In this document: one piece after another, positions 20,262 through 31,017 of the stretch
How the letters are laid out: the number at the start of each line of letters is the position of its first letter
Position numbering within the stretch: position 1 is the stretch's first letter
Assembly: GCF_032918005.1 (NCBI RefSeq)
Contig: NZ_CP136628.1
Coordinates: forward strand, 5,565,501 to 5,629,500
From: Bradyrhizobium sp. NDS-1
Lineage (GTDB): Bacteria > Pseudomonadota > Alphaproteobacteria > Rhizobiales > Xanthobacteraceae
Direction: 5' to 3'
DNA: 64,000 nt
Notes under the pieces: model-generated
The model's input: only the letters and a program-made list of their open reading frames with translations
Told to the model about the DNA's origin: nothing
Database searches by the model: none
Translations under genes and position numbers: made by a program

Positions 20262-20722
20262 CCGATATCAGCAAACCCGTTCTCACCGGCGGTTGCCAAT
20301 GCGGGGCGGTGCGCTTCGGAGTCACGACGGCGCCGAACAGGGTCTCGATCTGTCACTGCCGGATGTGCCAGAAGGCGGCAGGTGCGCCGTTCGCCTCATT
20401 CGCCGACATCAACAAGACCGACTTTTCCTGGACCAGGGGACAGCCGTCGTTCTTCCGCTCCTCCACCATCGCCGAACGAGGCTTCTGCGCCTCCTGCGGC
20501 ACGCCGCTGAGCTTCGGCCGCATTGACGGCGACCGGATCGAGATCATGACCGGCGCTTTCGACCGTCCCGACCGGGTGATCCCGACGCGGCAGTTCGGCA
20601 CCGAATCCCGCCTCGGCTGGGTGGTCGGCATCGCCAATCTGCCGAGCCAGACCACGCAACAGAATTACGGACCGGAGAAGATGGCGACCATCGTCAGCCA
20701 TCAGCATCCGGATCATGATTGA
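20258..20722 (+). CDS. GFA family (glutathione-dependent formaldehyde-activating-like) protein
   Basis: A 154-residue zinc protein. Paired metal-binding cysteines appear in [23 protein letters not shown] and [10 protein letters not shown], the Mss4-like fold of the GFA family. Members are named after a formaldehyde-glutathione enzyme, but most are uncharacterised and that activity is disputed. The start overlaps the mutA stop, and the stop is about 16 bp before the mutB start, so it is embedded in the mutase operon. A role linked to the mutase is inference from position. Confidence 0.85.
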   Translation: MTDISKPVLTGGCQCGAVRFGVTTAPNRVSICHCRMCQKAAGAPFASFADINKTDFSWTRGQPSFFRSSTIAERGFCASCGTPLSFGRIDGDRIEIMTGAFDRPDRVIPTRQFGTESRLGWVVGIANLPSQTTQQNYGPEKMATIVSHQHPDHD

Positions 20723-20738
20723 GGATATGGTTGAAGCC

Positions 20739-22895
<2,157 letters not shown>

Positions 22896-22930
22896 CTTCG
22901 CCGTCGATCTTCCGATAAGAAGGATCCTGC

Positions 22931-23722
22931 GTGATGTTTTTCGCGCCAATGTTCATGCGCGCGCTCGCTGTCGTCACGGTTTGTAGCGCGCTGTTCGGTC
23001 CCGCCCTCGCCGCCGACCCCAAGCCCGACGCCGTCATCAACAACAAAAGTATCGAGGCGCGCGTGTTCCTCGACGATAGGATCAAGGCTGATGCGGCACT
23101 CGCGGCCGATTGCCTGGCCGAGGGCAAGAAATGGCTCGACAAGAACGCGGCCGAAGCTGCCGCCTCACGCAAAGCCGATCCGCAGTTCTTTAAAGAAGGC
23201 GGTTGGGATTTTGAGCGCAAATATGAAACGCGCTCCGTCGTCGCCGATCGCTATGTCAGCGTCCTCCGCAACGACTACATGAACACTCGCGGCGCGCATC
23301 CCAATTCGGACGTGAACACGATCCTGTGGGACAAGACCGACAACAAGCGCATCTCGATTCGGCCGTTCTTCACCGAGACCGCCGACAACGGCGCGACCAT
23401 GAAGGCGATGGTGAAGGCCATCATCACCTCGCTGAAAGCCGAGAAGAAGAAGCGCGACGCCAGCGAGACCGCAACCGACGAATGGTTCAAGGAGTCGAAA
23501 CCGACCCTGCTGAAGATCGGCGCGGTGACGCTCGCGCCGTCAACTGAAGCCGGAAAGAGCTCCGGCCTCACCTTCCACTACCCACCCTACGCCGTCGGTC
23601 CCTATGCCGAGGGCGAGTACGTCGCCTTCGTGTCCTGGGAGACGCTGAAGCCTTACCTTACAGCGGAAGGCAACCGCATCTTCGGCGGCGCGCGGCCCAA
23701 GGGCGATGCGGACGAGCCGTGA
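22931..23722 (+). CDS. Exported DUF3298 domain protein
   Basis: About 263 residues. Adjacent GTG (22931) and ATG (22934) are both possible starts behind an AAGGA ribosome site. An N-terminal signal peptide ends near ALAADP. The C-terminal half carries the DUF3298 signature: YEGEY-like PYAVGPYAEGEYVAFVSW after SGLTFHYPPY. DUF3298/DUF4163 modules occur in RsiV-like lysozyme-sensing proteins and in free periplasmic proteins, where they may bind cell-wall or protein ligands. It follows mutB by 35 bp and could be co-transcribed. Function unknown. Confidence 0.75.
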   Translation: MMFFAPMFMRALAVVTVCSALFGPALAADPKPDAVINNKSIEARVFLDDRIKADAALAADCLAEGKKWLDKNAAEAAASRKADPQFFKEGGWDFERKYETRSVVADRYVSVLRNDYMNTRGAHPNSDVNTILWDKTDNKRISIRPFFTETADNGATMKAMVKAIITSLKAEKKKRDASETATDEWFKESKPTLLKIGAVTLAPSTEAGKSSGLTFHYPPYAVGPYAEGEYVAFVSWETLKPYLTAEGNRIFGGARPKGDADEP

Positions 23723-23729
23723 GCGATCG

Positions 23730-24197
23730 CTAACCGGCCCGAGCCAGCGTCCGCGCAAGCGAATCCGTCCAACTGGGAATCCAGGACGCAAACAACGCTT
23801 GCCAGCGATCGGCGTCCGCGGGCTCTGTTTCGAGGTCGACCGACCATTCGATGAGCGTGCGGTCGCCCTCGGTGATCGGGCGCAGATGCATGGTGCCTTG
23901 ATAACGCGTCGGCGCCGGCATCCGGCTTCCGTCGTCTTCCGGGTACGGCAGCGCTTCAAGACCGGCATAGGTCAGGCTGTGCTGATGGTCCGAGTGATCG
24001 ACCAGGCTCTGGCGAATCCAATTGCCGAGATAGCAGAAGCGCCTGATGGCGCCGACTTCGTCGCCGCGCTTGTCGTCTTCGATCACGCTCTCGCTGACGC
24101 CGTCGATATAAGCGGGATAATTGTTGAAATCGCGGATCAGCGACCAGATTTCGTCCAGCGGGCGGTCCAGCACGGCGCTGTAATAGGCTTGGGTCAT
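23730..24197 (-). CDS. SRPBCC (START-like) family protein
   Basis: A 155-residue product from the ATG at 24197; the open frame extends further upstream but the homology begins here. It opens with the typical polyketide-cyclase-like pattern YYSAVLDRPLDEIWSLIRDFNNYPAYI and ends with an amphipathic helix (WIPSWTDSLARTLARA). The fold forms a hydrophobic pocket for a small ligand. It stands alone on the minus strand between two plus-strand operons, convergent with the DUF3298 gene by 7 bp. Ligand unknown. Confidence 0.8.
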   Translation of the reverse strand: MTQAYYSAVLDRPLDEIWSLIRDFNNYPAYIDGVSESVIEDDKRGDEVGAIRRFCYLGNWIRQSLVDHSDHQHSLTYAGLEALPYPEDDGSRMPAPTRYQGTMHLRPITEGDRTLIEWSVDLETEPADADRWQALFASWIPSWTDSLARTLARAG

Positions 24198-24320
24198 GGA
24201 TGGCTTGCCTTTGGCTTTCGTTGCGCGCGCAGATTGACGGCGCGTGCGGGCAAAACCCACCCGATTTCCGACTGCCCATCCGATGGGCATGCCATTTTCA
24301 CACAGCATGGCGATCTCGTT

Positions 24321-24332
24321 GGTAGCGCTACC
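24321..24332. promoter_or_regulatory. Palindromic operator GGTAGCGCTACC (LacI-type)
   Basis: A perfect 12-bp palindrome with a central CpG, the pattern of LacI/GalR-family operators. It abuts the -35 box of a predicted promoter for the tctCBA genes. No LacI-family gene is in the window, so the regulator would be encoded elsewhere. Confidence 0.4.
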
Positions 24333-24362
24333 TTGCGGCGACGCTGCAAAGCCGACTAGAAT
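24333..24362 (+). promoter_or_regulatory. Predicted sigma-70 promoter of tctCBA
   Basis: TTGCGG (24333-24338), an 18-bp spacer, then TAGAAT (24357-24362). The expected start is near 24369, about 45 nt before the tctC start codon, which has a GGGAGG ribosome site. The adjacent palindrome supports regulated initiation here. Confidence 0.4.
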
Positions 24363-24414
24363 GTCGCCATTGACAAGAGCGCCCGGCGTCACGGGCGCCG
24401 CTGGGAGGCATTCA

Positions 24415-25407
24415 ATGTCCAAGATTTCGCGCCGCACCTTTGCGGCTTCGACGGCCGCAGTCGCCGCATCCGCCGCTTTCGGATTCAAGCCTGCACTCGC
24501 ACAAGCCTATCCGGCCCGGCCGGTCACAGTGATCGTGCCCTGGGGCGCCGGCGGTGGAACCGATGCGACCGCGCGCATCGTCGCGGCGCTGCTGGAAAAG
24601 GACCTCGGCCAGCCCTTCAACGTGGTCAATCGCACCGGCGGCTCCGGCGTCGTCGGCCACAGTGCGATCGCGACCGCGCAGCCCGACGGCTACACCATCG
24701 GCATGCTCACCGTCGAAATCTCGATGATGCACTGGCAGGGCCTCACCGAGCTGACGCCGAAGAGCTACACGCCGCTGGCGCTGATGAACGAGGACCCGCC
24801 CGGCATCCAGGTCTCCTCGTCCTCGCCGTACAAGACGGTCAAGGAACTCGCCGACGCGATCAAGGCGGCGCCTCCCGGCAAGTTCAAGGCCTCGGGCACC
24901 GGCCAGGGCGGCATCTGGCATCTGGCGCTGGTCGGCTGGATGCAGGCGATGGGCCTGCCCGCCAACCAGGTCGCCTGGGTGCCCTCGAACGGCGCGGCGC
25001 CGGCGATGCAGGATCTCGCCGCCGGCGGTCTCGACCTCACCACCTGCTCGGTGCCGGAGGCGCGCGCGATCATCGAGGCGGGCAAGGCCAGGAGCCTCGC
25101 CATCATGGCGCCGGCGCGCAACCCGATCTTCAAGGACGTGCCGACGCTGAAGGAGGCGATGGGCATCGACTACGCCACCGGCGCCTGGCGCGGCATCGGC
25201 GCGCCGAAGAACCTGCCGCCGGAAATCGCAACGAAGCTCACCGCGGCCCTGAAGAAGGTCTACGACTCCGCCGAGTTCAAGGACTTCATGAGCAACCGCG
25301 GCTTCGGCACCGTGTGGGGCGATGCGGCCCATTTCGCCGGCTTCATGGACAAGGGGGACGCCCAGATGGGCGAGGCGATGAAGGCGGCGGGCCTGAGCAA
25401 GGCGTGA
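24415..25407 (+). CDS. tctC: Tripartite tricarboxylate transporter substrate-binding protein
   Basis: A 330-residue periplasmic binding protein (Bug/TctC family). The N-terminus carries a twin-arginine-like signal (SRRTFAASTAAVAASAAF) with cleavage near ALAQA. The mature protein begins YPARPVTVIVPWGAGGGTD, the family hallmark that builds the carboxylate pocket; NRTGGSGVVGH follows. It delivers an organic acid to the TctAB membrane complex encoded just downstream. Strong GGGAGG ribosome site. The substrate cannot be read from sequence; the flanking mutase and meaB genes suggest a dicarboxylate of the methylmalonate/propionate type. Confidence 0.93.
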   Translation: MSKISRRTFAASTAAVAASAAFGFKPALAQAYPARPVTVIVPWGAGGGTDATARIVAALLEKDLGQPFNVVNRTGGSGVVGHSAIATAQPDGYTIGMLTVEISMMHWQGLTELTPKSYTPLALMNEDPPGIQVSSSSPYKTVKELADAIKAAPPGKFKASGTGQGGIWHLALVGWMQAMGLPANQVAWVPSNGAAPAMQDLAAGGLDLTTCSVPEARAIIEAGKARSLAIMAPARNPIFKDVPTLKEAMGIDYATGAWRGIGAPKNLPPEIATKLTAALKKVYDSAEFKDFMSNRGFGTVWGDAAHFAGFMDKGDAQMGEAMKAAGLSKA

Positions 25408-25411
25408 TGTT

Positions 25412-25600
25412 TCACCTCGCCCCGCGCTTGTCCGCCGAAGCCTTGGCGAAGGAGGATGCGGACAGAGGTCGGAATTCAAGCTCAGCTTGAATTCCGGATG
25501 AGAGGAGCTCTCCACGAGTCCGACTCTCACTGTGCCCGCGGAGATTCCCCCTCACCCTGACCCTCTCCCCGCAAGCGGGGCGAGGGAGAAGAACACTGAC
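25412..25600. repeat. Composite intergenic repeat between tctC and tctB
   Basis: Three blocks. One reads CGCCGAAGCCTTGGCGAAGG, a sequence common in Bradyrhizobium spacers. Another is an almost perfect palindrome (25471-25495) with 12-bp arms GGAATTCAAGCT and a 1-nt centre. The last is a hairpin-forming CCCTCTCCCCGC / GCGGGGCGAGGG pair (25561-25586). They lie inside the transporter operon and may lower expression of the membrane subunits relative to the binding protein. Confidence 0.65.
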
Positions 25601-25613
25601 AGGACTTGCTCTC

Positions 25614-26105
25614 ATGCGTCTTCCCGACTCCGTCACGGGATCGTTTCTCGTCGCGCTCGGTGCGGCGGCCGCCTATGGGGGCTGGATCTTGCCGCCAGTG
25701 CCGGGGCAACCGGTCGGCCCCAACGTATTTCCGCTGGTGATCGGCTGCGGCCTTGCATTGTGCGGGCTCGCGATCGTGTTCGGCATCGGCCGCTCCTTCG
25801 AGGAGGAGGAAGCGCTCGTCCCGTTCGAGAACGGCCAGGCCGCAGCGCCGCCCCCGCAAGGCAAGCTCTACGGCCTGCGTGCGCTGCTGCCGCCGGCGCT
25901 GCTGCTGTTCTACGTCTTCGCGGCGGACCGGCTCGGCTTCATCATCACCGCGGCGATCATGGTCTACGTCACCTCGACCGCATTAGGGGCCAGGTGGAAG
26001 CTGGCGCTGCCGCTCGCGGCGCTTTCGCCGTTCGCCATCCACCTCATCTTCGGCAAGCTGCTCCGCGTACCGCTGCCCGCCGGCCTGTTACCGGCGCCCT
26101 GGTGA
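25614..26105 (+). CDS. tctB: Tripartite tricarboxylate transporter small membrane subunit
   Basis: A 163-residue inner-membrane protein with four hydrophobic segments and the TctB-type start LPDSVTGSFLVALGAAAAYGGW. A charged loop (EEEEALVPFENGQ) lies between helices 2 and 3. It pairs with TctA in the secondary, sodium-coupled uptake system. TctA starts 4 bp after its stop. Confidence 0.9.
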   Translation: MRLPDSVTGSFLVALGAAAAYGGWILPPVPGQPVGPNVFPLVIGCGLALCGLAIVFGIGRSFEEEEALVPFENGQAAAPPPQGKLYGLRALLPPALLLFYVFAADRLGFIITAAIMVYVTSTALGARWKLALPLAALSPFAIHLIFGKLLRVPLPAGLLPAPW

Positions 26106-26109
26106 TCCC

Positions 26110-27621
26110 ATGCTGAAAACCCTGATTGATGCTTTCGCGCTGATCTCCACCTGGGAGGTCATCATCTCGATGTTCGCTGCGTCCGTGTATGGCCTCGTGA
26201 TCGGCTCGCTGCCGGGCCTGTCGGCGACGATGGCGACCGCCCTGCTCGTCCCCGTCACTTTCTACCTGTCCCCGATCGCGGCGATCGCAACCATCGTCGC
26301 GGCCTCCTCGATGGCGATCTTCTCCGGCGACATTCCCGGCGCGCTGCTGCGCATTCCCGGCACGCCGGCGTCTGCCGCCTATGCCGACGAGGCCTACGCC
26401 ATGACGCGCAAGGGTCAGGCCGAGCTCGCGCTCGGTGCCGGCGTGTGGTTCTCCGCAATCGGCGGCATCGCCGGGGTGCTGTCGCTGATGATCCTGGCGC
26501 CGCCGCTGGCCGAAATCGCGCTGTCGTTCTCGACCTTCGAATATTTCTGGCTGGCGCTGCTCGGCCTGATGTGCGCCACTTTGGTCGCGCGTTCCTCGCC
26601 GGTGAAGGCGATCGCGGGCATGTTCATCGGCCTCCTGGTGGCCTGCATCGGTATCGAGAATCCCGGCGGGGTGCCGCGCTTCACCTTCGGCCTCACCGAT
26701 CTGTTCGGCGGCATCGAGCCGATTCCGGCGCTGGTCGGCGTGTTCGCGGTGGCGCAGGTGATGCGCGCGATGCTCACGCCCGAGCCGCCGCCGCTGCCGC
26801 GGCGAAAATTCGGAAGCATCCTGGCCGGCCAGTGGAAGCTGACCAAGCTGTATCGCTGGCAGATGACGCGCGGGAACATCGTCGGCATCATCATCGGCGT
26901 GCTGCCCGGCGCCGGCGCCGACATGGCCGCCTGGGTCTCCTATGCGATGTCGAAACGCTTCTCGAAGGAGCCGGAGAAGTTCGGCACCGGCCATGTCGAG
27001 GGCCTGGTCGAGGCCGGCGCCAGCAACAATGCCAGCATCGCCTCCGGCTGGGTGCCGTCGCTGCTGTTCGGCATCCCCGGCGACACCATCGCCGCGATCG
27101 CGATCGGCGTGCTCTACATGAAGGGCCTCAATCCCGGCCCGACGCTCTTCACCGAAAAGGCGTCGAGCATGTACGCGATCTATCTGATGTTCATCATCGC
27201 GAACATCATGATGATTCCGCTCGGCATCGCCATGATCCGCGTCGCGGCCTACATCCTGCTGGCGCCGCGCTCCGCCATCATGCCGATCATCATGCTGTGC
27301 TGTGCGGTCGGCTCGTTCGCGATCGGCAACAACATGTTCGGCGTCGTCACCGTCGCCGCCTTCGGCGTGATCGGCTACGTCATGGAAGCGAACGGCTATC
27401 CCGTCGCCGCCATGGTGCTCGGCATCGTCATGGGCACCATGGTCGAGCAGGCCTTCGTCACCTCGCTGATCAAGTCCGACGGCAGCATCTTGCCGTTCTT
27501 CGAACGCCCGGTCGCCGCGATCCTCGCCGCCATGGCCATCGGCGCCCTGCTGTGGCCGGTGATGGTGTGGGTGTGGCGTAAGGTGAAACAGCCGCAGACG
27601 GCGGCGGCAGCATCCCGGTGA
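26110..27621 (+). CDS. tctA: Tripartite tricarboxylate transporter large permease subunit
   Basis: A 503-residue protein with about twelve membrane segments. Duplicated glycine-rich loops are visible: GLVIGSLPGLSATMATALLVPVTF near the start and GIIIGVLPGAGADMAAWVSYAMSK in the middle, the latter being the TctA signature. Also typical are GDIPGALLRIPGTPASAAYADE and NNASIASGWVPSLLFGIPGDTIAA. This is the translocation subunit of the transporter. It is followed after 51 bp by meaB on the same strand. Confidence 0.95.
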   Translation: MLKTLIDAFALISTWEVIISMFAASVYGLVIGSLPGLSATMATALLVPVTFYLSPIAAIATIVAASSMAIFSGDIPGALLRIPGTPASAAYADEAYAMTRKGQAELALGAGVWFSAIGGIAGVLSLMILAPPLAEIALSFSTFEYFWLALLGLMCATLVARSSPVKAIAGMFIGLLVACIGIENPGGVPRFTFGLTDLFGGIEPIPALVGVFAVAQVMRAMLTPEPPPLPRRKFGSILAGQWKLTKLYRWQMTRGNIVGIIIGVLPGAGADMAAWVSYAMSKRFSKEPEKFGTGHVEGLVEAGASNNASIASGWVPSLLFGIPGDTIAAIAIGVLYMKGLNPGPTLFTEKASSMYAIYLMFIIANIMMIPLGIAMIRVAAYILLAPRSAIMPIIMLCCAVGSFAIGNNMFGVVTVAAFGVIGYVMEANGYPVAAMVLGIVMGTMVEQAFVTSLIKSDGSILPFFERPVAAILAAMAIGALLWPVMVWVWRKVKQPQTAAAASR

Positions 27622-27672
27622 TATCGGGCGGGCGGGCCTCGCCTGCCTCGCCTCGGCGTTGTAAAGCAGGGC

Positions 27673-28662
27673 ATGATCGAGAAGAAAGCCCCGCCGGACA
27701 TCAAGACCATCGCCAGGGAGCTGCGCGCCGGCAGCCGCGCCGCCCTTGCGCGCGCCATCACGCTGGTGGAGAGCCGGCGCCCTGACCACCAGGCGCTGGC
27801 GCGGGAGCTGGTGCAGATGCTGCTGCCCGACACCGGCAAGGCGTTCCGCGTCGGCATCACGGGATCGCCGGGCGTCGGAAAATCCACCACCATCGACGCG
27901 CTCGGCACCTATCTCATCGAGCAGGGCCACAAGGTCGCGGTGCTCGCGGTCGATCCGTCCTCGGCGCGCAGCGGCGGCTCGATCCTCGGCGACAAGACGC
28001 GGATGGCGCGGCTGTCCGCCTCGGACGATGCGTTCATCCGGCCTTCGCCGTCCTCGGGCACGCTCGGCGGCGTTGCGGCCAAGACGCGCGAGGCCATGCT
28101 CTTGTGCGAGGCGGCGGGCTTCGGTGTCGTGCTGGTCGAGACCGTCGGCATCGGCCAGTCCGAGACCGCCGTTTGCGACATGACCGACTTCTTTCTCGCG
28201 CTGATGCTGCCGGGCGGCGGCGACGAGTTGCAGGGCATCAAGAAGGGCCTGGTCGAGCTCGCCGACATGATCGCCATCAACAAGGCCGACGGCGACAATC
28301 TCAAGCGTGCCAGGATCACGGCGGCCGACTACCGCGGCGCGCTTCATATTCTCAGCCCGCGGTCCGAGCATTGGCATCCGCCGGTCGAGACCTATTCGGC
28401 GCTCACCGGTGATGGCATCGCAGAAATCTGGCAGAAAATCTTGGATCATCGCAAGGCGATGAACGCATCCGGCGATTTCGCCGCGCGGCGGCGCGACCAG
28501 CAGGTGAAATGGATGTGGTCGATGCTGGAGCAGCGGATGCTGGCGCGGCTGCGCAGCGAGGCCTCGGTGCGGACCAAGGTGAAGAAGATCGAAGCTGAGG
28601 TCGCCGAGGGCCATCTCACGCCGGCACTCGCCGCCGAGCGTATCCTGGAGTTGCTGAAATGA
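27673..28662 (+). CDS. meaB: Methylmalonyl-CoA mutase-associated GTPase (G3E chaperone)
   Basis: A 329-residue P-loop GTPase. Walker A is GSPGVGKST (residues 64-72); switch and base-recognition motifs are VETVGIGQSE and NKADGD. It belongs to the MeaB/ArgK group of the G3E family, which gates adenosylcobalamin loading and protects methylmalonyl-CoA mutase from inactivation. The mutase subunits are encoded 5-9 kb upstream with the transporter between them. The pyroglutamyl-peptidase gene overlaps its stop by 4 bp. Confidence 0.95.
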   Translation: MIEKKAPPDIKTIARELRAGSRAALARAITLVESRRPDHQALARELVQMLLPDTGKAFRVGITGSPGVGKSTTIDALGTYLIEQGHKVAVLAVDPSSARSGGSILGDKTRMARLSASDDAFIRPSPSSGTLGGVAAKTREAMLLCEAAGFGVVLVETVGIGQSETAVCDMTDFFLALMLPGGGDELQGIKKGLVELADMIAINKADGDNLKRARITAADYRGALHILSPRSEHWHPPVETYSALTGDGIAEIWQKILDHRKAMNASGDFAARRRDQQVKWMWSMLEQRMLARLRSEASVRTKVKKIEAEVAEGHLTPALAAERILELLK

Positions 28663-29315
28663 GCGAAAGGCTTCGCATTCTCCTCACCGGCTTCGGGCCG
28701 TTTCCCGGAGCGCCCTATAATCCAACGAAGCCGCTAGTGACGAGGCTGACGCAATTGCGCCGGCCGGCGCTCGACGATGTCGAGCTCTCGAGCCACATTT
28801 TTCCGGTGACTTATGCGGCAGTCGACCGCCAATTGCCCGAGGTGCTTGCAAAGCAGAAGCCGGACGCGCTGTTGATGTTCGGCCTCGCTGCACGCACACC
28901 TTACCTGCGCATCGAGACCCGCGCGCGCAATGCCGTCACCATGCTCTGGCCCGATGCCGCCAACACCCGGTCGAGCAAACGTGGCATCGCAGGCCACGCG
29001 GACGCGATGAATTTCGGCCCGCACACGGCAAGACTGCTGCGCGCCGCACGCCTCACCGGCATCGATGCACGGCCCTCGCGCGATGCCGGCGCCTATCTCT
29101 GCAATTACTTGAGCTGGCGCGCGATCGAGCGCGTCAGGGCCGGCGGGCCGAGGCTCGCCGCGTTCATCCACATTCCGCTGCTCGCGCGCAGCGGCGCGGT
29201 ACGCCGCAAGGGCGCGCCGCGCATCACGCTGGAGGAGCTTGTGGATGCGGGAGAAGCCATGCTGATGGAGATGGTGGGGCTGGCAAGGAAGACGCGGAAC
29301 ACGCAGGTTTCGTAG
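28659..29315 (+). CDS. pcp: Pyroglutamyl-peptidase I (peptidase C15)
   Basis: A 218-residue cysteine peptidase that removes N-terminal pyroglutamate from peptides in the cytoplasm. It begins with RILLTGFGPFPGAPYNPT. The likely triad is Glu in RIETRARN, Cys in DAGAYLCN and His in AFIHIP. The sequence is divergent from textbook Pcp, and the C-terminus lacks the usual tail, but all three catalytic contexts are present. Translationally coupled to meaB (ATGA). Confidence 0.85.
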   Translation: MSERLRILLTGFGPFPGAPYNPTKPLVTRLTQLRRPALDDVELSSHIFPVTYAAVDRQLPEVLAKQKPDALLMFGLAARTPYLRIETRARNAVTMLWPDAANTRSSKRGIAGHADAMNFGPHTARLLRAARLTGIDARPSRDAGAYLCNYLSWRAIERVRAGGPRLAAFIHIPLLARSGAVRRKGAPRITLEELVDAGEAMLMEMVGLARKTRNTQVS

Positions 29316-29404
29316 GGCGGGCAAAGGCGCGCTTGCGCCGTGCCCACCATCTCGCCCTGATCTGCCGCGAAATCGTGGGCACGCTTGGCTTTGTCCACCC
29401 TACG
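29311..29404. repeat. Intergenic repeat of the GTGCCCAC family, copy 2
   Basis: CGTAGGGCGGGCAAAGG at the left mirrors TTTGTCCACCCTACG at the right, and CCGTGCCCACC mirrors CGTGGGCACG inside. Same building blocks as 10557-10685. The left arm overlaps the last codons and the stop of pcp. Confidence 0.7.
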
Positions 29405-29514
29405 GCATCGTCGCCGCGGTAAACATTTAACCCTACCGCGAACAATCCTCACGGCCCCTGCCGGGCTGCGCTACCTACGTCGCGCGGACGCCCGCGTCCG
29501 CCGGAGGACGCGTC

Positions 29515-30885
29515 ATGGACCTCAATCGCCGTCATCTCATCGGGGCTTCGACGGCCGGCATCGCCGGTGCCCTCGCCATGCCCGCCGACGCGGCGCGGGC
29601 GGCGCCGCTGACGTCCCTGCTCGGCCGCGACGCCACGCAATACGGCGTGCGGCCAGGGAGCAGCGAAGATCAGACCCGAGCCCTTCAACGCGCCATCGAC
29701 GAGTCCGCGCGGGCGCAAATGCCGCTCGCCCTGCCGCCCGGCATCTACCGGACCGGCCTGCTGCGACTGCCGAACGGCGCACAACTCATTGGCGTCCGCG
29801 GCGCGACCAAGCTCCTCTTCACGGGCGGAGCGTCGGCAATTCAGAGCGACGGTTCCGATGCGATCGGGCTGACCGGCATCAGCTTTGACGGCGGCAAGTT
29901 TCCGCTGCCAACCCGGCGCGGCCTGATCCACATCCTGGGCGGACGCGACGTCCGCATCACCGATTGCGAGGTCACCGGTTCCGGCGGCAGCGGCATCTGG
30001 CTCGAACAGGTGTCGGGCGACATCTCCGGCAATATCCTCACAAGTATCGCGCTGACGGCGGTGGTCTCGTTCGACGCCAAGGGTCTCAGCGTGTGCCGCA
30101 ACACCATCACCGGCACCAACGACAACGGCATCGAGATCCTGCGCACCGCCATCGGCGACGACGGCACGCTGGTCGCGGATAACCGCATCGAGGACATCAA
30201 GGCCGGCCCGGGCGGCTCCGGGCAGTACGGCAATGCCATCAACGCCTTCCGTGCCGGCAACGTGATCGTGCGCGGCAACCGGATCAAAAATTGCGACTAT
30301 TCGGCCGTGCGCGGCAACTCCGCCTCGAACATCCACATATCAGGCAATAGCGTCAGCGACGTGCGCGAGGTTGCGCTTTACTCCGAGTTCGCGTTCGAGG
30401 CCGCGGTGATTGCCAACAACACCGTGGATGGCGCCGCCGTCGGCGTCTCCGTCTGCAATTTCAACGAGGGCGGCCGCATCGCCGTGGTCCAGGGCAACAT
30501 CATCCGCAATCTGATCCCGAAGCGCCCGATCGGCACCGCGCCGGACGACGACGCCGGCGTCGGCATCTACATCGAGGCTGATTCATCGGTGACCGGCAAC
30601 GTGATCGAGAATGCGCCGTCCTATGGCATCGTCGCCGGCTGGGGCAAATATCTGCGCGACGTCGCGATCACCGGCAACGTGATCCGCAAGGCCCTCGCGG
30701 GTGTCGGCGTCTCCGTGGTGCCGGGAGCCGGCACCGCGCTCGTCAACAACAACATGATCTCGGAGACCCCGCGCGGCGCCGTGGTCGGCCTCGATCACGC
30801 GCGCGCGGTGACCTCGGATCTGTCAGCGGACGGCGCGCAGCGGTTTGCGCAGGTGGTGCTCGGCGGGAATGCAGTGCGAAAGTAG
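29515..30885 (+). CDS. Tat-exported parallel beta-helix protein (TIGR03808-like)
   Basis: A 456-residue protein. The N-terminus has a twin-arginine signal (NRRHLIGAST...) with cleavage near AARAAP, so it should be exported folded. The rest is a right-handed parallel beta-helix, visible as repeated units of the type ISGNxxxxxxxxGIxV and GNxIxN every 20-25 residues, like pectate-lyase-fold proteins. It matches the family defined as a Tat-translocated repetitive protein in Bradyrhizobium and Rhodopseudomonas. No catalytic residues of a polysaccharide lyase can be assigned. A protein of the TIGR03809 type is encoded next to it, convergently. Confidence 0.85.
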   Translation: MDLNRRHLIGASTAGIAGALAMPADAARAAPLTSLLGRDATQYGVRPGSSEDQTRALQRAIDESARAQMPLALPPGIYRTGLLRLPNGAQLIGVRGATKLLFTGGASAIQSDGSDAIGLTGISFDGGKFPLPTRRGLIHILGGRDVRITDCEVTGSGGSGIWLEQVSGDISGNILTSIALTAVVSFDAKGLSVCRNTITGTNDNGIEILRTAIGDDGTLVADNRIEDIKAGPGGSGQYGNAINAFRAGNVIVRGNRIKNCDYSAVRGNSASNIHISGNSVSDVREVALYSEFAFEAAVIANNTVDGAAVGVSVCNFNEGGRIAVVQGNIIRNLIPKRPIGTAPDDDAGVGIYIEADSSVTGNVIENAPSYGIVAGWGKYLRDVAITGNVIRKALAGVGVSVVPGAGTALVNNNMISETPRGAVVGLDHARAVTSDLSADGAQRFAQVVLGGNAVRK

Positions 30886-30914
30886 GCCTCTCAAGTCGGC
30901 GGACGGGCCGTGCA

Positions 30915-30975
30915 TGCTTCGAAGCTCCCGATGGGGCGCGACGCGCCCCGTCACTCGCGCCTCAGGATGACGGGG
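30915..30975. repeat. Degenerate CATCCTGAGG-family repeat with GC hairpin
   Basis: The right end (GCGCCTCAGGATGACGG) matches the closing arm of the repeats at 16375 and 51233. The middle is a GGGGCGC-GAC-GCGCCCC hairpin (30933-30949). It lies between two convergent genes and may serve as a bidirectional transcript end; there is no T-tract. Confidence 0.55.
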
Positions 30976-31017
30976 GCAAGAGGTGCAGTTGCATCCCCTT
31001 TGCCCATATTCAGAACC

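Noticed and set aside
26044..28614. 856-codon minus-strand ORF opposite tctA and meaB
   Set aside because: It spans two real genes and their spacer, and its translation is a His/Arg/Asp-rich shadow.
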